DNA from: JBELHR01 sp049607205
GTDB taxonomy: Bacteria > Bacteroidota > Bacteroidia > Flavobacteriales > Flavobacteriaceae
NCBI GenBank assembly: GCA_049607205.1
Contig: JBMYWH010000008.1
Span: forward strand, 20,479-84,478
DNA: 64,000 bases
Reading direction: 5' to 3'
In this document: one piece after another, positions 24,732 through 34,016 of the stretch
Layout: each line of letters opens with the position of its first letter
How positions within the stretch are numbered: the stretch's first letter is position 1
Program-made: the position numbers and the translations under genes
The notes under the pieces: model-generated
Databases searched by the model: none
The model's input: the letters and a program-made list of their open reading frames with translations, nothing else
Told to the model about the DNA's origin: nothing

Positions 24732-25994
24732 ATGATCGCAGAAATTATCACTATTGGAGACGAGATATTGATTGGGCAAATTGCCGATACCAATTCTCAA
24801 TGGATGGCAGAGCGCCTTGGAAACATAGGAATCGCTGTCAATAGAATTCACTCTATTTCAGACCGTCGTGAAGAAATCATTTCGACTTTAGAAGAAGTAA
24901 GTTCTAGAGCAGATCTAATTTTGATTACAGGAGGTTTAGGGCCTACTAAAGATGACTTGACCAAGAAGACACTTGCCGATTATTTTGAGATGGACTTAAT
25001 TCAGGACGATGCCGTTCTTGCTCAAGTCAAAGGTCTGTTTGAAAAGTTAGGCTATCCTTTTACGCGACTTAATAATGAACAGGCATTAGTCCCTAGTGGG
25101 GCAGAGGTCTTAAGCAATCATTGGGGTACCGCACCTGGAATGTGGTTTGAAGGAGATCCTGTTGTGGTGTCCTTACCTGGGGTTCCTTTTGAGATGAAAG
25201 AATTAATGAAGGCTGAGGTGCTTCCTCGTTTGGAAGAACGTTTTGAACTTCAAGTGATCTTGCACAAGAATATATTAACCTATGGAATCGGCGAGAGTAT
25301 GCTTGCTGAGCTGATTGAACCTTGGGAAGATGGGTTGCCTAAACATATAGGATTGGCTTACCTTCCTTCTTATGGAAGTTTAAAGCTGAGGTTAACCGCT
25401 AAAGGAGCGCATCGAGAAGCATTGACTGAAGAAATAGAAATCCTCATTGAACAGCTTCAAACATATATATCTGATTATATAGTAGGTTATGATGAGGGAG
25501 AGACCTTGGAGTATCAAGTAGGACAGATGCTTATTAAAGAGGGTAAAACCTTAGCGGTAGCAGAAAGTTGTACGGGGGGTAAAATTGCTCAAATGTTTAC
25601 TGCTAATGCAGGAGCTTCTGCCTATTTCAAAGCAGGACTTGTTGCTTACAGTCCAGAGATAAAAATTCAAGAATTAGGTGTAGATTTGCAGATGATTGAC
25701 ACTTATTCTGTCGTTAGTGCTCAGGTTGCTGAGGCAATGGCAGAAGGAATTCGAAAAAAAATGGGGAGTGATTTTGGTTTGGCAACTACGGGAAATGCAG
25801 GGCCAACTACCGATAAAACAACTGAGGATTTAGGAGTTGTGTACATCGCAGTTTCTTGTGAGTCAGATAGTTATGTTGAGAAATTCAGCTTCGGACAACC
25901 TAGGGAAAAGGTGATCAATAGAGCTTCAAATAAGGCCTTAGAGATTCTAAAACAAGAAATTATAAAAAACAAGTCAAAAATATTTGTGAGTTAG
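24732..25994 (+). CDS. cinA: CinA-family nicotinamide-nucleotide amidohydrolase / competence-damage protein
   Basis: A 420-residue two-domain protein. The N-terminal MoCF/COG1058 domain starts IAEIITIGDEILIGQIADTNSQWMAE and has TGGLGPTKDDLTKKTLADYF. The C-terminal CinA domain has LAVAESCTGGKIAQMFTANAGAS and ATTGNAGPT, with the catalytic Ser/Thr region of NMN deamidase (PncC). It would recycle NMN to nicotinate mononucleotide; the N-terminal domain may hydrolyse ADP-ribose. It precedes the rpmB-rimO block, an arrangement seen in Bacteroidota. Confidence 0.92.
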   Translation: MIAEIITIGDEILIGQIADTNSQWMAERLGNIGIAVNRIHSISDRREEIISTLEEVSSRADLILITGGLGPTKDDLTKKTLADYFEMDLIQDDAVLAQVKGLFEKLGYPFTRLNNEQALVPSGAEVLSNHWGTAPGMWFEGDPVVVSLPGVPFEMKELMKAEVLPRLEERFELQVILHKNILTYGIGESMLAELIEPWEDGLPKHIGLAYLPSYGSLKLRLTAKGAHREALTEEIEILIEQLQTYISDYIVGYDEGETLEYQVGQMLIKEGKTLAVAESCTGGKIAQMFTANAGASAYFKAGLVAYSPEIKIQELGVDLQMIDTYSVVSAQVAEAMAEGIRKKMGSDFGLATTGNAGPTTDKTTEDLGVVYIAVSCESDSYVEKFSFGQPREKVINRASNKALEILKQEIIKNKSKIFVS

Positions 25995-26006
25995 TCTAAA
26001 AAATCG

Positions 26007-26014
26007 TTAATTTG
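26007..26014 (+). promoter_or_regulatory. Probable promoter of the rpmB operon
   Basis: TTAATTTG followed by C is a 7/8 match to TAnnTTTG, and lies 43 nt before the rpmB ATG. Confidence 0.45.
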
Positions 26015-26057
26015 CACCTCGTTTTGAAATAACAATATTAAAAAAATACTGGTAGAG

Positions 26058-26297
26058 ATGTCTAGAATTTGTGAACTTACAGGAAAGAAAGCAATGGTGG
26101 GGAACAATGTTTCTCATGCCTTGAATAGAACAAAGAGAAAATTTAACGCTAACTTGATGACTAAGCGTTTTTATATTCCAGAAGAAGATAAGTGGATTAC
26201 TCTTAAAGTTTCTGCAGCAGCGTTGAAAACAATCAACAAGAAAGGAATTTCTGCTGTGATCAAGGAAGCAAGAGAAAAAGGTTTTTTGAAAAAATAA
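26058..26297 (+). CDS. rpmB: Large-subunit ribosomal protein bL28
   Basis: A 79-residue basic protein with the bL28 opening SRICELTGKKAMVGNNVSHA and the internal NRTKRKFNANLMTKRFYIPEEDKW; the usual Cys pair is largely lost. It is first in the rpmB-rpmG-DUF4295 operon, with 14 nt to the next gene. Confidence 0.96.
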   Translation: MSRICELTGKKAMVGNNVSHALNRTKRKFNANLMTKRFYIPEEDKWITLKVSAAALKTINKKGISAVIKEAREKGFLKK

Positions 26298-26311
26298 AAA
26301 TTTAGCGAGAG

Positions 26312-26494
26312 ATGGCAAAAAAAGGAAATAGAGTTCAAGTAATCTTAGAATGTACTGAGCACAAAGCTTCTGGAAAACCAGGAACTTCAAGATATATTAC
26401 AACAAAGAATAAGAAAAACACTCCTGATAGAATGGAATTGAAGAAATTCAACCCAATCTTGAAGAAGATGACAGTTCATAAAGAAATTAAATAA
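26312..26494 (+). CDS. rpmG: Large-subunit ribosomal protein bL33
   Basis: This 60-residue protein begins MAKKGNRVQVILECTEHK and ends LKKFNPILKKMTVHKEIK. It is a Cys-poor (zinc-free, C-minus type) bL33: only one Cys is present. It lies between rpmB and the DUF4295 gene, as is usual in Bacteroidota. Confidence 0.95.
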   Translation: MAKKGNRVQVILECTEHKASGKPGTSRYITTKNKKNTPDRMELKKFNPILKKMTVHKEIK

Positions 26495-26501
26495 TTAGGT
26501 C

Positions 26502-26651
26502 ATGGCAAAGAAATCAGTAGCAACGTTACAATCAGGTTCTAAAAGATTATCAAAAGCGATCAAAATGGTAAAATCTCCTAAAACTGGAGCTTACACTTTT
26601 GTTGAAGCAATCATGGATCCTTCATTAGTAAAAGACTATTTTAAGAAATAA
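26502..26651 (+). CDS. DUF4295 small ribosome-operon protein
   Basis: A 49-residue basic protein (MAKKSVATLQSGSKRLSKAI... ending SLVKDYFKK) encoded 7 nt after rpmG. It has the form of DUF4295, a Bacteroidota-specific family that accompanies rpmG. Ribosome association is suspected from size, charge and operon position, but no activity is known to me. A strong terminator follows. Confidence 0.9.
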   Translation: MAKKSVATLQSGSKRLSKAIKMVKSPKTGAYTFVEAIMDPSLVKDYFKK

Positions 26652-26677
26652 GTAATTTACAATTAGACAATATATAG

Positions 26678-26711
26678 AGCTACTTTCTTTTGTGGAAAGT
26701 AGCTTTTTTTT
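26678..26711 (+). terminator. Terminator of the rpmB-rpmG-DUF4295 operon
   Basis: A 10-bp perfect stem AGCTACTTTC / GAAAGTAGCT with a 7-nt loop and an eight-T tail. Confidence 0.9.
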
Positions 26712-26714
26712 GTG

Positions 26715-26722
26715 TAATTTTG
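26715..26722 (+). promoter_or_regulatory. Promoter -7 element for ftsY
   Basis: TAATTTTG lies just past the ribosomal terminator and 26 nt before the ftsY ATG. Confidence 0.6.
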
Positions 26723-26748
26723 TGAGGTAAATAAATAGCAGCTAAACT

Positions 26749-27705
26749 ATGGGAATATTTGATAAAATATTTTCTTCTGACAAGAAAAAAAACCTAGATA
26801 AAGGACTGGAAAAGTCCAATACTTCATTTTTGAATAAATTATCTAAAGCAGTGGCGGGTAAGTCAACTGTGGATGATGATGTTCTAGATGAGTTAGAAGA
26901 AGTATTGATCACTTCCGATGTAGGAGTGGATACCACTTTGAAAATCATTGATCGCATTGAAGCTCGTGTGGCTAAGGATAAATACCTTGGAACGACTGAG
27001 CTCAATGAAATATTACGTGAAGAGATTGCTGGTTTATTATCTGAGACCAATAAGGAGGAGTCTTTAGAATTTGAAATTCCTAAGGATAAAAAACCTTATG
27101 TGATCATGGTAGTTGGTGTTAATGGAGTTGGTAAGACGACAACCATTGGAAAGTTGGCTTCTCAATTCAAAGCACAAGGACTCAAAGTAGTTTTAGGTGC
27201 TGGGGATACTTTTAGAGCTGCAGCCATCGACCAGTTGGAAGTTTGGGCTAAGAGAGTAGATGTACCTATTATCAAACAAGAAATGGGTTCTGACCCTGCG
27301 TCAGTGGCTTTTGATACCTTACAACATGCTGTTTCTGTAGATGCCGATGTGGTGATTATTGATACGGCGGGACGTTTACACAACAAGGTTAATTTGATGA
27401 ATGAATTGTCAAAAATTAAACGCGTGATGCAAAAAGTTGTGGCAGATGCTCCTCATGATGTCATGTTGGTTTTAGATGGTTCAACGGGTCAAAATGCCTT
27501 TGAACAGGCTAAACAATTTACCCTAGCCACAGAAGTAACTTCCTTAGCTGTTACTAAATTAGACGGTACTGCAAAAGGTGGTGTGGTTATTGGTATATCA
27601 GATCAGTTTCAAATCCCTGTCCGTTATATTGGAGTTGGGGAAGGAATTGATGATTTACAAGTATTTAATAAAATTGAGTTTGTAGACTCTTTTTTTAAAG
27701 CATAA
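26749..27705 (+). CDS. ftsY: Signal recognition particle receptor FtsY
   Basis: A 318-residue SRP GTPase that docks ribosome-SRP complexes at the membrane. It has a short basic N-terminal segment, an N domain (DDDVLDELEEVLITSDVGVDTT) and a G domain: Walker A GVNGVGKTTTIGKLA, DTFRAAAIDQLEVW, DTAGRLHNKVNLMNEL, TKLDGTAKGG and the closing GVGEGIDDLQVF. It lacks the long acidic A domain of E. coli FtsY. rimO follows after 9 nt. Confidence 0.96.
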   Translation: MGIFDKIFSSDKKKNLDKGLEKSNTSFLNKLSKAVAGKSTVDDDVLDELEEVLITSDVGVDTTLKIIDRIEARVAKDKYLGTTELNEILREEIAGLLSETNKEESLEFEIPKDKKPYVIMVVGVNGVGKTTTIGKLASQFKAQGLKVVLGAGDTFRAAAIDQLEVWAKRVDVPIIKQEMGSDPASVAFDTLQHAVSVDADVVIIDTAGRLHNKVNLMNELSKIKRVMQKVVADAPHDVMLVLDGSTGQNAFEQAKQFTLATEVTSLAVTKLDGTAKGGVVIGISDQFQIPVRYIGVGEGIDDLQVFNKIEFVDSFFKA

Positions 27706-27714
27706 AAACAAAGA

Positions 27715-29025
27715 ATGAGAGCACGTTCAGCAAAACAGAATAAGATCAATGTAGTAACCCTAGGTTGTTCTAAGAATGTTTATGATTCGGAAGTCTTAAT
27801 GGGGCAGTTAAAGGCCAATGAGATGGATGTTGTTCATGAGGATGAAAATGATGAGGGAAATATTGTAGTAATCAACACTTGCGGGTTCATTGGTAAGGCC
27901 AAGGAAGAATCTGTGAACATGATTCTACACTATGCTCAGAAAAAAGAGGCTGGTTTAGTAGATAAGGTTTTTGTAACGGGATGTTTATCGGAACGTTATA
28001 AGCCGGATTTAGAAAAAGAGATTCCAGACGTGGATCAATTTTTTGGAACTCATGACCTTCCTATTTTACTAAAAGCCCTAGAAGCAGATTATAAACACGA
28101 GCTTGTTGGAGAACGTTTAACAACGACTCCTAAACATTATGCTTATATGAAGATTGCTGAAGGATGTGATCGTCCATGTTCATTCTGTGCGATTCCATTG
28201 ATGCGTGGAGGGCATAAGTCTACACCTATTGAGGATTTAGTAACCGAAGCCGAAAAGTTAGCTGCTAAAGGAATCAAGGAATTGATTTTGATCGCTCAAG
28301 ATTTGACCTATTATGGCCTAGATTTATATAAAAAACGCGCCTTAGCAGATCTTTTAAAAGAGCTTGTTAAGGTAGAAGGAATCGAATGGATTCGTTTACA
28401 TTATGCTTTCCCTACAGGATTTCCAGTCGATGTATTAGAGGTAATGAGAAATGAAGAAAAAGTATGTAATTACTTAGACATTCCATTACAGCATATCAAT
28501 GATGAGGTATTGAAATCTATGCGCCGTGGTACCAACCACAAGAAGACCACAGACTTAATTCATAAATTCCGTGAAGAGGTGCCGAATATGGCCATCAGAA
28601 CAACTTTGATATGTGGATATCCTGGTGAGACAGAAGAGCAGTTCCAAGAGATGAAAAAATGGGTTCAAGAAATGCGATTTGATCGTTTAGGAGCCTTTGC
28701 TTATTCTCATGAAGAAAATACCCATGCTTATGAATTAGAAGACAATGTTCCTGAAGATGTAAAAGAAGCTCGTGTAGCTGAAATTATGGATGTTCAAGGA
28801 CAGATTTCTTTTGAATTAAACCAAGAGCGTGTCGGTAAAACATTTAAAGTGCTTTTTGATCGTAAGGATGGAAATTATTTCGTGGGACGTACGGAATTTG
28901 ATTCTCCAGATGTGGACAATGAAGTTCTTGTAGATGCTCGTGATCATTATATCAGAGTAGGAGAGTTTGCTCAAATTAAGATTACAGAAGCAGGAGACTA
29001 CGACTTGTACGGAGAACCGGTATAG
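27715..29025 (+). CDS. rimO: Ribosomal protein S12 methylthiotransferase RimO
   Basis: A 436-residue radical-SAM enzyme that methylthiolates the conserved Asp of ribosomal protein uS12. The N-terminal UPF0004 domain holds three cluster cysteines (VVTLGCSKN, INTCGFIG, VTGCLSERY). The radical-SAM motif CxxxCxxC reads CDRPCSFC in AEGCDRPCSFCAIPLMRG. Further motifs are PLQHINDEVLKSMRRG and TLICGYPGETEEQF, with a C-terminal TRAM domain. Cotranscribed with ftsY. Confidence 0.95.
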   Translation: MRARSAKQNKINVVTLGCSKNVYDSEVLMGQLKANEMDVVHEDENDEGNIVVINTCGFIGKAKEESVNMILHYAQKKEAGLVDKVFVTGCLSERYKPDLEKEIPDVDQFFGTHDLPILLKALEADYKHELVGERLTTTPKHYAYMKIAEGCDRPCSFCAIPLMRGGHKSTPIEDLVTEAEKLAAKGIKELILIAQDLTYYGLDLYKKRALADLLKELVKVEGIEWIRLHYAFPTGFPVDVLEVMRNEEKVCNYLDIPLQHINDEVLKSMRRGTNHKKTTDLIHKFREEVPNMAIRTTLICGYPGETEEQFQEMKKWVQEMRFDRLGAFAYSHEENTHAYELEDNVPEDVKEARVAEIMDVQGQISFELNQERVGKTFKVLFDRKDGNYFVGRTEFDSPDVDNEVLVDARDHYIRVGEFAQIKITEAGDYDLYGEPV

Positions 29026-29048
29026 GTTTAGTCTTGATTACAATATAA

Positions 29049-29084
29049 AAATCCCCCAAATTGCTAATGCGATTTGGGGGATTT
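29049..29084. terminator. Terminator between rimO and the M14 peptidase gene
   Basis: The stem AAATCCCCCAAAT / ATTTGGGGGATTT with a 10-nt loop is symmetric and can serve both converging genes. Confidence 0.85.
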
Positions 29085-29105
29085 CTTTTAAGGATGGTTT
29101 GTGAT

Positions 29106-31592
29106 CTAAAGTCTTACTTTATCTGAATTGCACATAAATACCGCATTGGCCATAAAGAGCTTTCCATTTTCCCAGAAAGATCTAAACAGAGGGTTGTCTA
29201 CCATATAGATGACAGATCCACGACCATAAGATTCCTCACCAAGTAAAAGTGAATTTGGAACTTGTTCTTCGGCTTTATAACCTGCAAATCCTGAATAAGT
29301 TTCTGCATTTCGATCAAAATACCCTACGTTTATACCTCCATTTTCAAGAAGTTCATAAGAGGTTCCACTAAGTTTTAGCGAGAAATACTCAGAGTCATAA
29401 CCGAAGGCAAGGGCATGAGTTGGGTCGAGTTGAGCTTTAAAGATGGCTCCAGTAATCATGGATGAAATTCCTTCTCTTTCTTGAGTCGTATAAGGTTTGA
29501 GATTAGGACCATTGTCATAATCGATTGCCTTTTTTTCAAGAGAGAAACCGTTGTCTTTATTGAAACTGCTTAAGGCTCCTCCTATAGCGATTACTGTTCC
29601 ACCCGATCGAGCAAAGCTTTTGATTTCGTCCATTTGAGATTTAAATCCACTTCCATAATAACCATTAGGAATAATGATGACATCATATTGATTTAAGTCA
29701 AGTGAAGTTAAATAATCAGTTCCAATCACATTTACCGGATACTCTAATTGACTTTCAAAGAAATGCCAAATTTCTCCGAAGCTCAAAGATGAAGTCTCTT
29801 CTCCTTTAAGAATAGCGACTTTCTGTGCATTCATACGCTTCACATTATAAGCTCCGAAATCTACTCCCTGATCAGAGAATCCTGTATGTACGGCACTTAA
29901 GGTTCTTTGGTGCTTAGAGGCGATTGCTTTTAATTTATTTGAAAAGTCAGCTTCTGTATTATCTCGGTTTAAGATGATCAAGGATCCTGGGGCAAATCGC
30001 TTTCCATTTTGACTAAATTCGCGTTCAGAGAACCTTACAGTAATGCCTGCAGTAATCAGATTAGATAAAAATTTAGCGTCATCTAAATGATTCCATTTTG
30101 CTACGTATCCATATTTGGATTCTTCAGAGGCATTATCATCTGTAATTGGGTTTTTCTCCAAGGTTGAAAGAGAGGAAGCTGTAGCGGAAGCTTTAATTCC
30201 ATAAGCATAAGGCAAAGACCAAGCAGTGATATCATAGGTTAAGGAATCACTTAACTTAGCTTGAGGTTCGAAGAGTACTTTTACCATCTTACCTTTAGGT
30301 TGGTTGATGCTTACGACTAAATCACCTCTTGAGATTGAGACTTTTTCATCTTTCATTGACGCATAGTTATAGCCCTTAACACTACCTCCTTTTGCATAGG
30401 AATAGTGGATTTCATGTTGGTCTAAAAGATTAGTTAATTTAGTTACCTTATCTTGATCTGAACTACTTAGGATGTAGTTTTGATATTTACCCTTAGTACT
30501 TGAAAAGAAACTTTTGAATTCCTGTGTGAGTTGATCTGCATTTTTATGAGACATCTCTATAGTACTCAGCCCTGTAGTAGTATGATGATTCATTCGATCC
30601 ATGAGGGTGAGTGTTTCCCCTTCAGAATTCACAACTCCTAATCCTCCACGAGTATGACCTCCTTGTTCGTAAGTCATCCCGATAGCTCCCATATAAGTTG
30701 GATAGGTATCTCCATATGATGGGTAGAATAAATCAAATCGCTCTCTAGTAAAGTACAACCAACCTTCATTGTCAAAATACTGAGCATGATTTCTTCCGAT
30801 TGCCGTTTGAAAATCTCTTTGCCAGTCAGTAATAACCTCATGGAAAGGTTCCGCAGCGGGGGCAAAATAATAAGGTTCATTAATCCCTTGTTCGTGGAAA
30901 TCTACATGAACTTGAGGCATCCATTTATTATAGACAGCGATACGCTGTTGGGATTCTACTTGAGATAACCAGGCCCAATCCCTATTTAAATCAAATAAAT
31001 AATGGTTAGGTCTTCCTCCAGGCCAAGGTTCATGATGTTCTATAGAGTTCACTGAAGTGTTGTAGGGTGTAGATTTTACCTGGTTATACCATGAAACATA
31101 ACGATCTCTTCCGTCAGGGTTTACCGCAGGATCCATAATTACTAAAGTGTTTTCTAGCCAATCTTGATGCTCCTGAACTAATTTATAAACAGTATTCATC
31201 GCAGCTTCTGAAGAAGAAGCTTCATTCCCATGAACATTATAACTCAACCAAACAACGGCCAGCCCTAGTTTTTGAGCATCACTTTCAATCAAACCAGTTA
31301 GAGCAAGATTATTGCGTCTAATATCTTCTAATTTCTCTAGATTCTCTTCAGTACTTACATAGGCCAGTAGTAAATCTCTATTTTCATTGGTTTTTCCATA
31401 AAGTTGCGTTTGGATTAATTTTGATTGCTCCGATAAGGTCTCAAAATAATTAATAACTTGATGGTGTGGTGTAAATTGGCTCCCGATTGGGTAGCCCAAA
31501 AACTCTGAAGGAGCACTAATACCCTGTGCATTTATGTTGATTACAAACCCTAGAATGAAGGTATGAATCAACAGTTTTTTAAGTAAATTCAT
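29106..31592 (-). CDS. Secreted M14-family zinc carboxypeptidase
   Basis: An 828-residue exported protein (signal peptide ending ININAQ). Residues 35-370 carry the M14 zinc site: H121/E124 in YNVHGNEASSSEAA, then NPDGRDRYVSWY, FDLNRDWAW, the third ligand in VHVDFHEQG, and the catalytic Glu region GMTYEQGGH. The C-terminal half holds an amidotransferase-like fold (YDVIIIPNGYYG, SGGTVIAIGGAL) common in large Bacteroidota M14 proteins. It probably trims peptides in the periplasm or outside the cell. Confidence 0.9.
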   Translation of the reverse strand: MNLLKKLLIHTFILGFVININAQGISAPSEFLGYPIGSQFTPHHQVINYFETLSEQSKLIQTQLYGKTNENRDLLLAYVSTEENLEKLEDIRRNNLALTGLIESDAQKLGLAVVWLSYNVHGNEASSSEAAMNTVYKLVQEHQDWLENTLVIMDPAVNPDGRDRYVSWYNQVKSTPYNTSVNSIEHHEPWPGGRPNHYLFDLNRDWAWLSQVESQQRIAVYNKWMPQVHVDFHEQGINEPYYFAPAAEPFHEVITDWQRDFQTAIGRNHAQYFDNEGWLYFTRERFDLFYPSYGDTYPTYMGAIGMTYEQGGHTRGGLGVVNSEGETLTLMDRMNHHTTTGLSTIEMSHKNADQLTQEFKSFFSSTKGKYQNYILSSSDQDKVTKLTNLLDQHEIHYSYAKGGSVKGYNYASMKDEKVSISRGDLVVSINQPKGKMVKVLFEPQAKLSDSLTYDITAWSLPYAYGIKASATASSLSTLEKNPITDDNASEESKYGYVAKWNHLDDAKFLSNLITAGITVRFSEREFSQNGKRFAPGSLIILNRDNTEADFSNKLKAIASKHQRTLSAVHTGFSDQGVDFGAYNVKRMNAQKVAILKGEETSSLSFGEIWHFFESQLEYPVNVIGTDYLTSLDLNQYDVIIIPNGYYGSGFKSQMDEIKSFARSGGTVIAIGGALSSFNKDNGFSLEKKAIDYDNGPNLKPYTTQEREGISSMITGAIFKAQLDPTHALAFGYDSEYFSLKLSGTSYELLENGGINVGYFDRNAETYSGFAGYKAEEQVPNSLLLGEESYGRGSVIYMVDNPLFRSFWENGKLFMANAVFMCNSDKVRL

Positions 31593-31705
31593 GAATAGAT
31601 AATTTTTAGACTCTAAAAATAATCAAATTTCATTCAATAGAGCCTTCAATTTTTTTCAATCCTTGCTAAATGTGTATCTTTAATTTTTCTAAAAAATAGT
31701 TCATA

Positions 31706-33310
31706 TTGAAAAGTAGAGCATTGCATATTCCAATTGAGAAGACTTCATATTTTTCTCCATTGATGAAAGATTATAAAATGGCCAAGAATGGTCTATCTTC
31801 ATTTTATCATAGAAAACCCGTTGAGGAGTCTTTTTTAGATCAAATTCAAGAAAAACAAACTTCTTACTCTAAAAAGACAAGGGAAAACTTGGTTAAATCA
31901 CTCAGAAGCCAATATGCTCAGAGTTCCTTGAGTACTTTGACTGCTAAAAACATAGATGATTTAGCTCTAGAATACAGCTTCACGATCACTACTGGACATC
32001 AGCTAAATGTGTTTACTGGACCTTTTTATTTTTGGCATAAAATTATCAATGTCATTGAACTTTGTAAGGACTTGAAAAAGAAGTATCCTGCTTATAATTT
32101 TGTTCCTGTCTACTGGATGGCTTCGGAAGACCATGACTTCGAGGAAATCAACTTTTTTAATTTTAAAGGACATAAATTGCGTTGGGATCACTTGAGTGGT
32201 TCTCATGTAGGGGCCTTAGATTTAGAAGGGATGCAAGAGGTTTTTGAATCATTCTCTAAGCTCTTAGGAGGCACTACAAATGCCGATGAGCTCCGTAATT
32301 TGTTTAAGGAGTCTTATCTGAAGCATGATAATTTGGCCGATGCCATGAGGTATTTAGTCAATACCCTTTTCGGGGATCAAGGCTTAGTAATTATAGATGG
32401 TAATGACTCAAGGCTTAAGTCTGAGTTTGTTCCTTATATGAAGGAGGATTTATTTGAAAATACTTCTTTTAACGAAGTAGAAAAAACCAATGCTGCTCTA
32501 GGAACTGAATATAAAATTCAAGTAAATCCAAGACCGATTAACTTATTTTATCTTAGTTCGTCTTTAAGGACAAGGATTGAAGAGGTCAATGATGGATTTA
32601 AATTGGTAGATCTGAATATTTCTTGGACCAAGGAGGAGTTACTTGCAGAACTCGAGGAATTCCCGGAGCGTTTTAGTCCAAATGTAGTTTTAAGACCTTT
32701 ATATCAAGAGGTAGTTTTACCTAATCTTGCCTATATTGGTGGAGGAGGCGAAATGGCCTATTGGTTTGAACTTAAATCAATGTTTGATCGCTATAATGTT
32801 ACCTTTCCTATTTTATTGTTGAGGAATTCTGTCTTGATCATGACTGAAAAACAATGGGATAAATTAGGGCGTCTACAAGTAGGACTTGAAGAGCTGTTTT
32901 TAAAGAAAGAAACTCTAATTAATAAGAAAGTAAGTGATTACTCGGAAGAAGAACTGAGTTTTGAGACCGAGAAGAATTTAATAAAGAATCAGTTTGAAAA
33001 CTTATACAAACTGGCTGAGCGAACGGATGCCTCTTTTGTTGGAGCCGTCGCTGCTCAAGAGCGCAAGCAAATAAAAGGTTTAGAACATTTAGAAAAGCGA
33101 CTTTTAAAAGCTGAGAAAAGAAGACTTTATGACCGTTTAACCCGTGTTGAAGCCTTGCAAGAAGCCTTGTTTCCTACCGGTGGACTGGAGGAGCGTATTC
33201 GTAACTTTTCATATTATTATGAAAGATACGGTAAGGAGTTAATGGAGGTCATTGCTGAGCATATGAATCCTTTAGCCATGGAATTTTTAGTCTTAGTCTT
33301 GGAAGATTAA
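31706..33310 (+). CDS. bshC: Bacillithiol biosynthesis cysteine-adding enzyme
   Basis: The 534-residue final enzyme of bacillithiol synthesis, adding cysteine to GlcN-malate. It shows the BshC core: SFTITTGHQLNVFTGPFYFWHKI, VPVYWMASEDHDFEEI, RPLYQEVVLPNLAYIGGGGEMAYWFELK and a long C-terminal helical hairpin. It starts at the TTG at 31706 (MKSRALHIPIEKTSYFSPL); an in-frame stop lies just upstream, and the first ATG would delete the conserved N-terminus. Its stop overlaps the converging lipoprotein gene by 4 nt. Confidence 0.93.
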   Translation: MKSRALHIPIEKTSYFSPLMKDYKMAKNGLSSFYHRKPVEESFLDQIQEKQTSYSKKTRENLVKSLRSQYAQSSLSTLTAKNIDDLALEYSFTITTGHQLNVFTGPFYFWHKIINVIELCKDLKKKYPAYNFVPVYWMASEDHDFEEINFFNFKGHKLRWDHLSGSHVGALDLEGMQEVFESFSKLLGGTTNADELRNLFKESYLKHDNLADAMRYLVNTLFGDQGLVIIDGNDSRLKSEFVPYMKEDLFENTSFNEVEKTNAALGTEYKIQVNPRPINLFYLSSSLRTRIEEVNDGFKLVDLNISWTKEELLAELEEFPERFSPNVVLRPLYQEVVLPNLAYIGGGGEMAYWFELKSMFDRYNVTFPILLLRNSVLIMTEKQWDKLGRLQVGLEELFLKKETLINKKVSDYSEEELSFETEKNLIKNQFENLYKLAERTDASFVGAVAAQERKQIKGLEHLEKRLLKAEKRRLYDRLTRVEALQEALFPTGGLEERIRNFSYYYERYGKELMEVIAEHMNPLAMEFLVLVLED

Positions 33311-33960
33311 TCGAACTTTTCAATTTGATTTAAGAACCATTTACCTTCTTTGCCTTCAAAGTAATAATTTGCTTGAGATTTAGGTTTTTTGGTAGTATAC
33401 CAATGAACCATACGCTTATTATTAGGACTTAAGACACCTTCATAATTGTCGTATACTTGAGAACGTTCTTTAGCAATATGGAGGTAAAAGGTTTGATATT
33501 CCCATTGGTCTTTTTCAATCTTCAAGCTATCTACTGTGCGAATACTGTCATATTCTTCCACTAAATATTGAAGCGGAAAGTTGATTCTACTCTTCTGAAA
33601 ACTACTGTCCTGCATAAAACGATCAAAGAACAAATCAAAGTCCTCATTTTGAACAGCACTTTCTTGAGAAGCTTTTTTAGCGTTTAACCTCATCATTAAC
33701 CTAACTTCTTCTTGTAATTTTTTAACTTCCTTAGAAGAATACTCTAGGCCATTATTAGTTGCACTTAATTTCTTGATCTCAACTTTTAAGCTGTCAAAAA
33801 ACATCATGCGCTGCATTAGGGCATAGTTCTGCTCCAATAAGGTTCTGTTTTTATCTTGAAGAGACTTTATCTCAAGTTCTTTATGTTCAAGTTCTTGATC
33901 TGATCCTGAACATGAAATCAAGCTGAATACTAAGCCTAAAAAAAGAAGTGATCTACGCAT
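33307..33960 (-). CDS. Coiled-coil lipoprotein, function unknown
   Basis: A 217-residue protein with a lipoprotein signal (MRRSLLFLGLVFSLISC, Cys17). A heptad-rich coiled coil spans about residues 22-105 (LEHKELEIKSLQDKNRTLLEQNY). A globular domain of about 100 residues follows, rich in aromatic residues and charges (QWEYQTFYLHIAKERSQVYDNYEGVL). No family is recognised. It converges on bshC with a 4-nt overlap of stop codons. Confidence 0.65.
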   Translation of the reverse strand: MRRSLLFLGLVFSLISCSGSDQELEHKELEIKSLQDKNRTLLEQNYALMQRMMFFDSLKVEIKKLSATNNGLEYSSKEVKKLQEEVRLMMRLNAKKASQESAVQNEDFDLFFDRFMQDSSFQKSRINFPLQYLVEEYDSIRTVDSLKIEKDQWEYQTFYLHIAKERSQVYDNYEGVLSPNNKRMVHWYTTKKPKSQANYYFEGKEGKWFLNQIEKFD

Positions 33961-33988
33961 TGTGATGAAATTTCCACGAATATAAAAA

Positions 33989-34008
33989 AAGCCTGATAAA
34001 TCAGGCTT
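33989..34008 (-). terminator. Terminator of the CLC gene
   Basis: The stem AAGCCTGA / TCAGGCTT with a 4-nt loop is followed by a T run on the minus strand, 9 nt past the stop at 34017. Confidence 0.8.
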
Positions 34009-34016
34009 AAATTTTT

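Noticed and set aside
26007..26390. 127-codon minus-strand frame over rpmB
   Set aside because: Antisense to two certain ribosomal genes, with no independent support.
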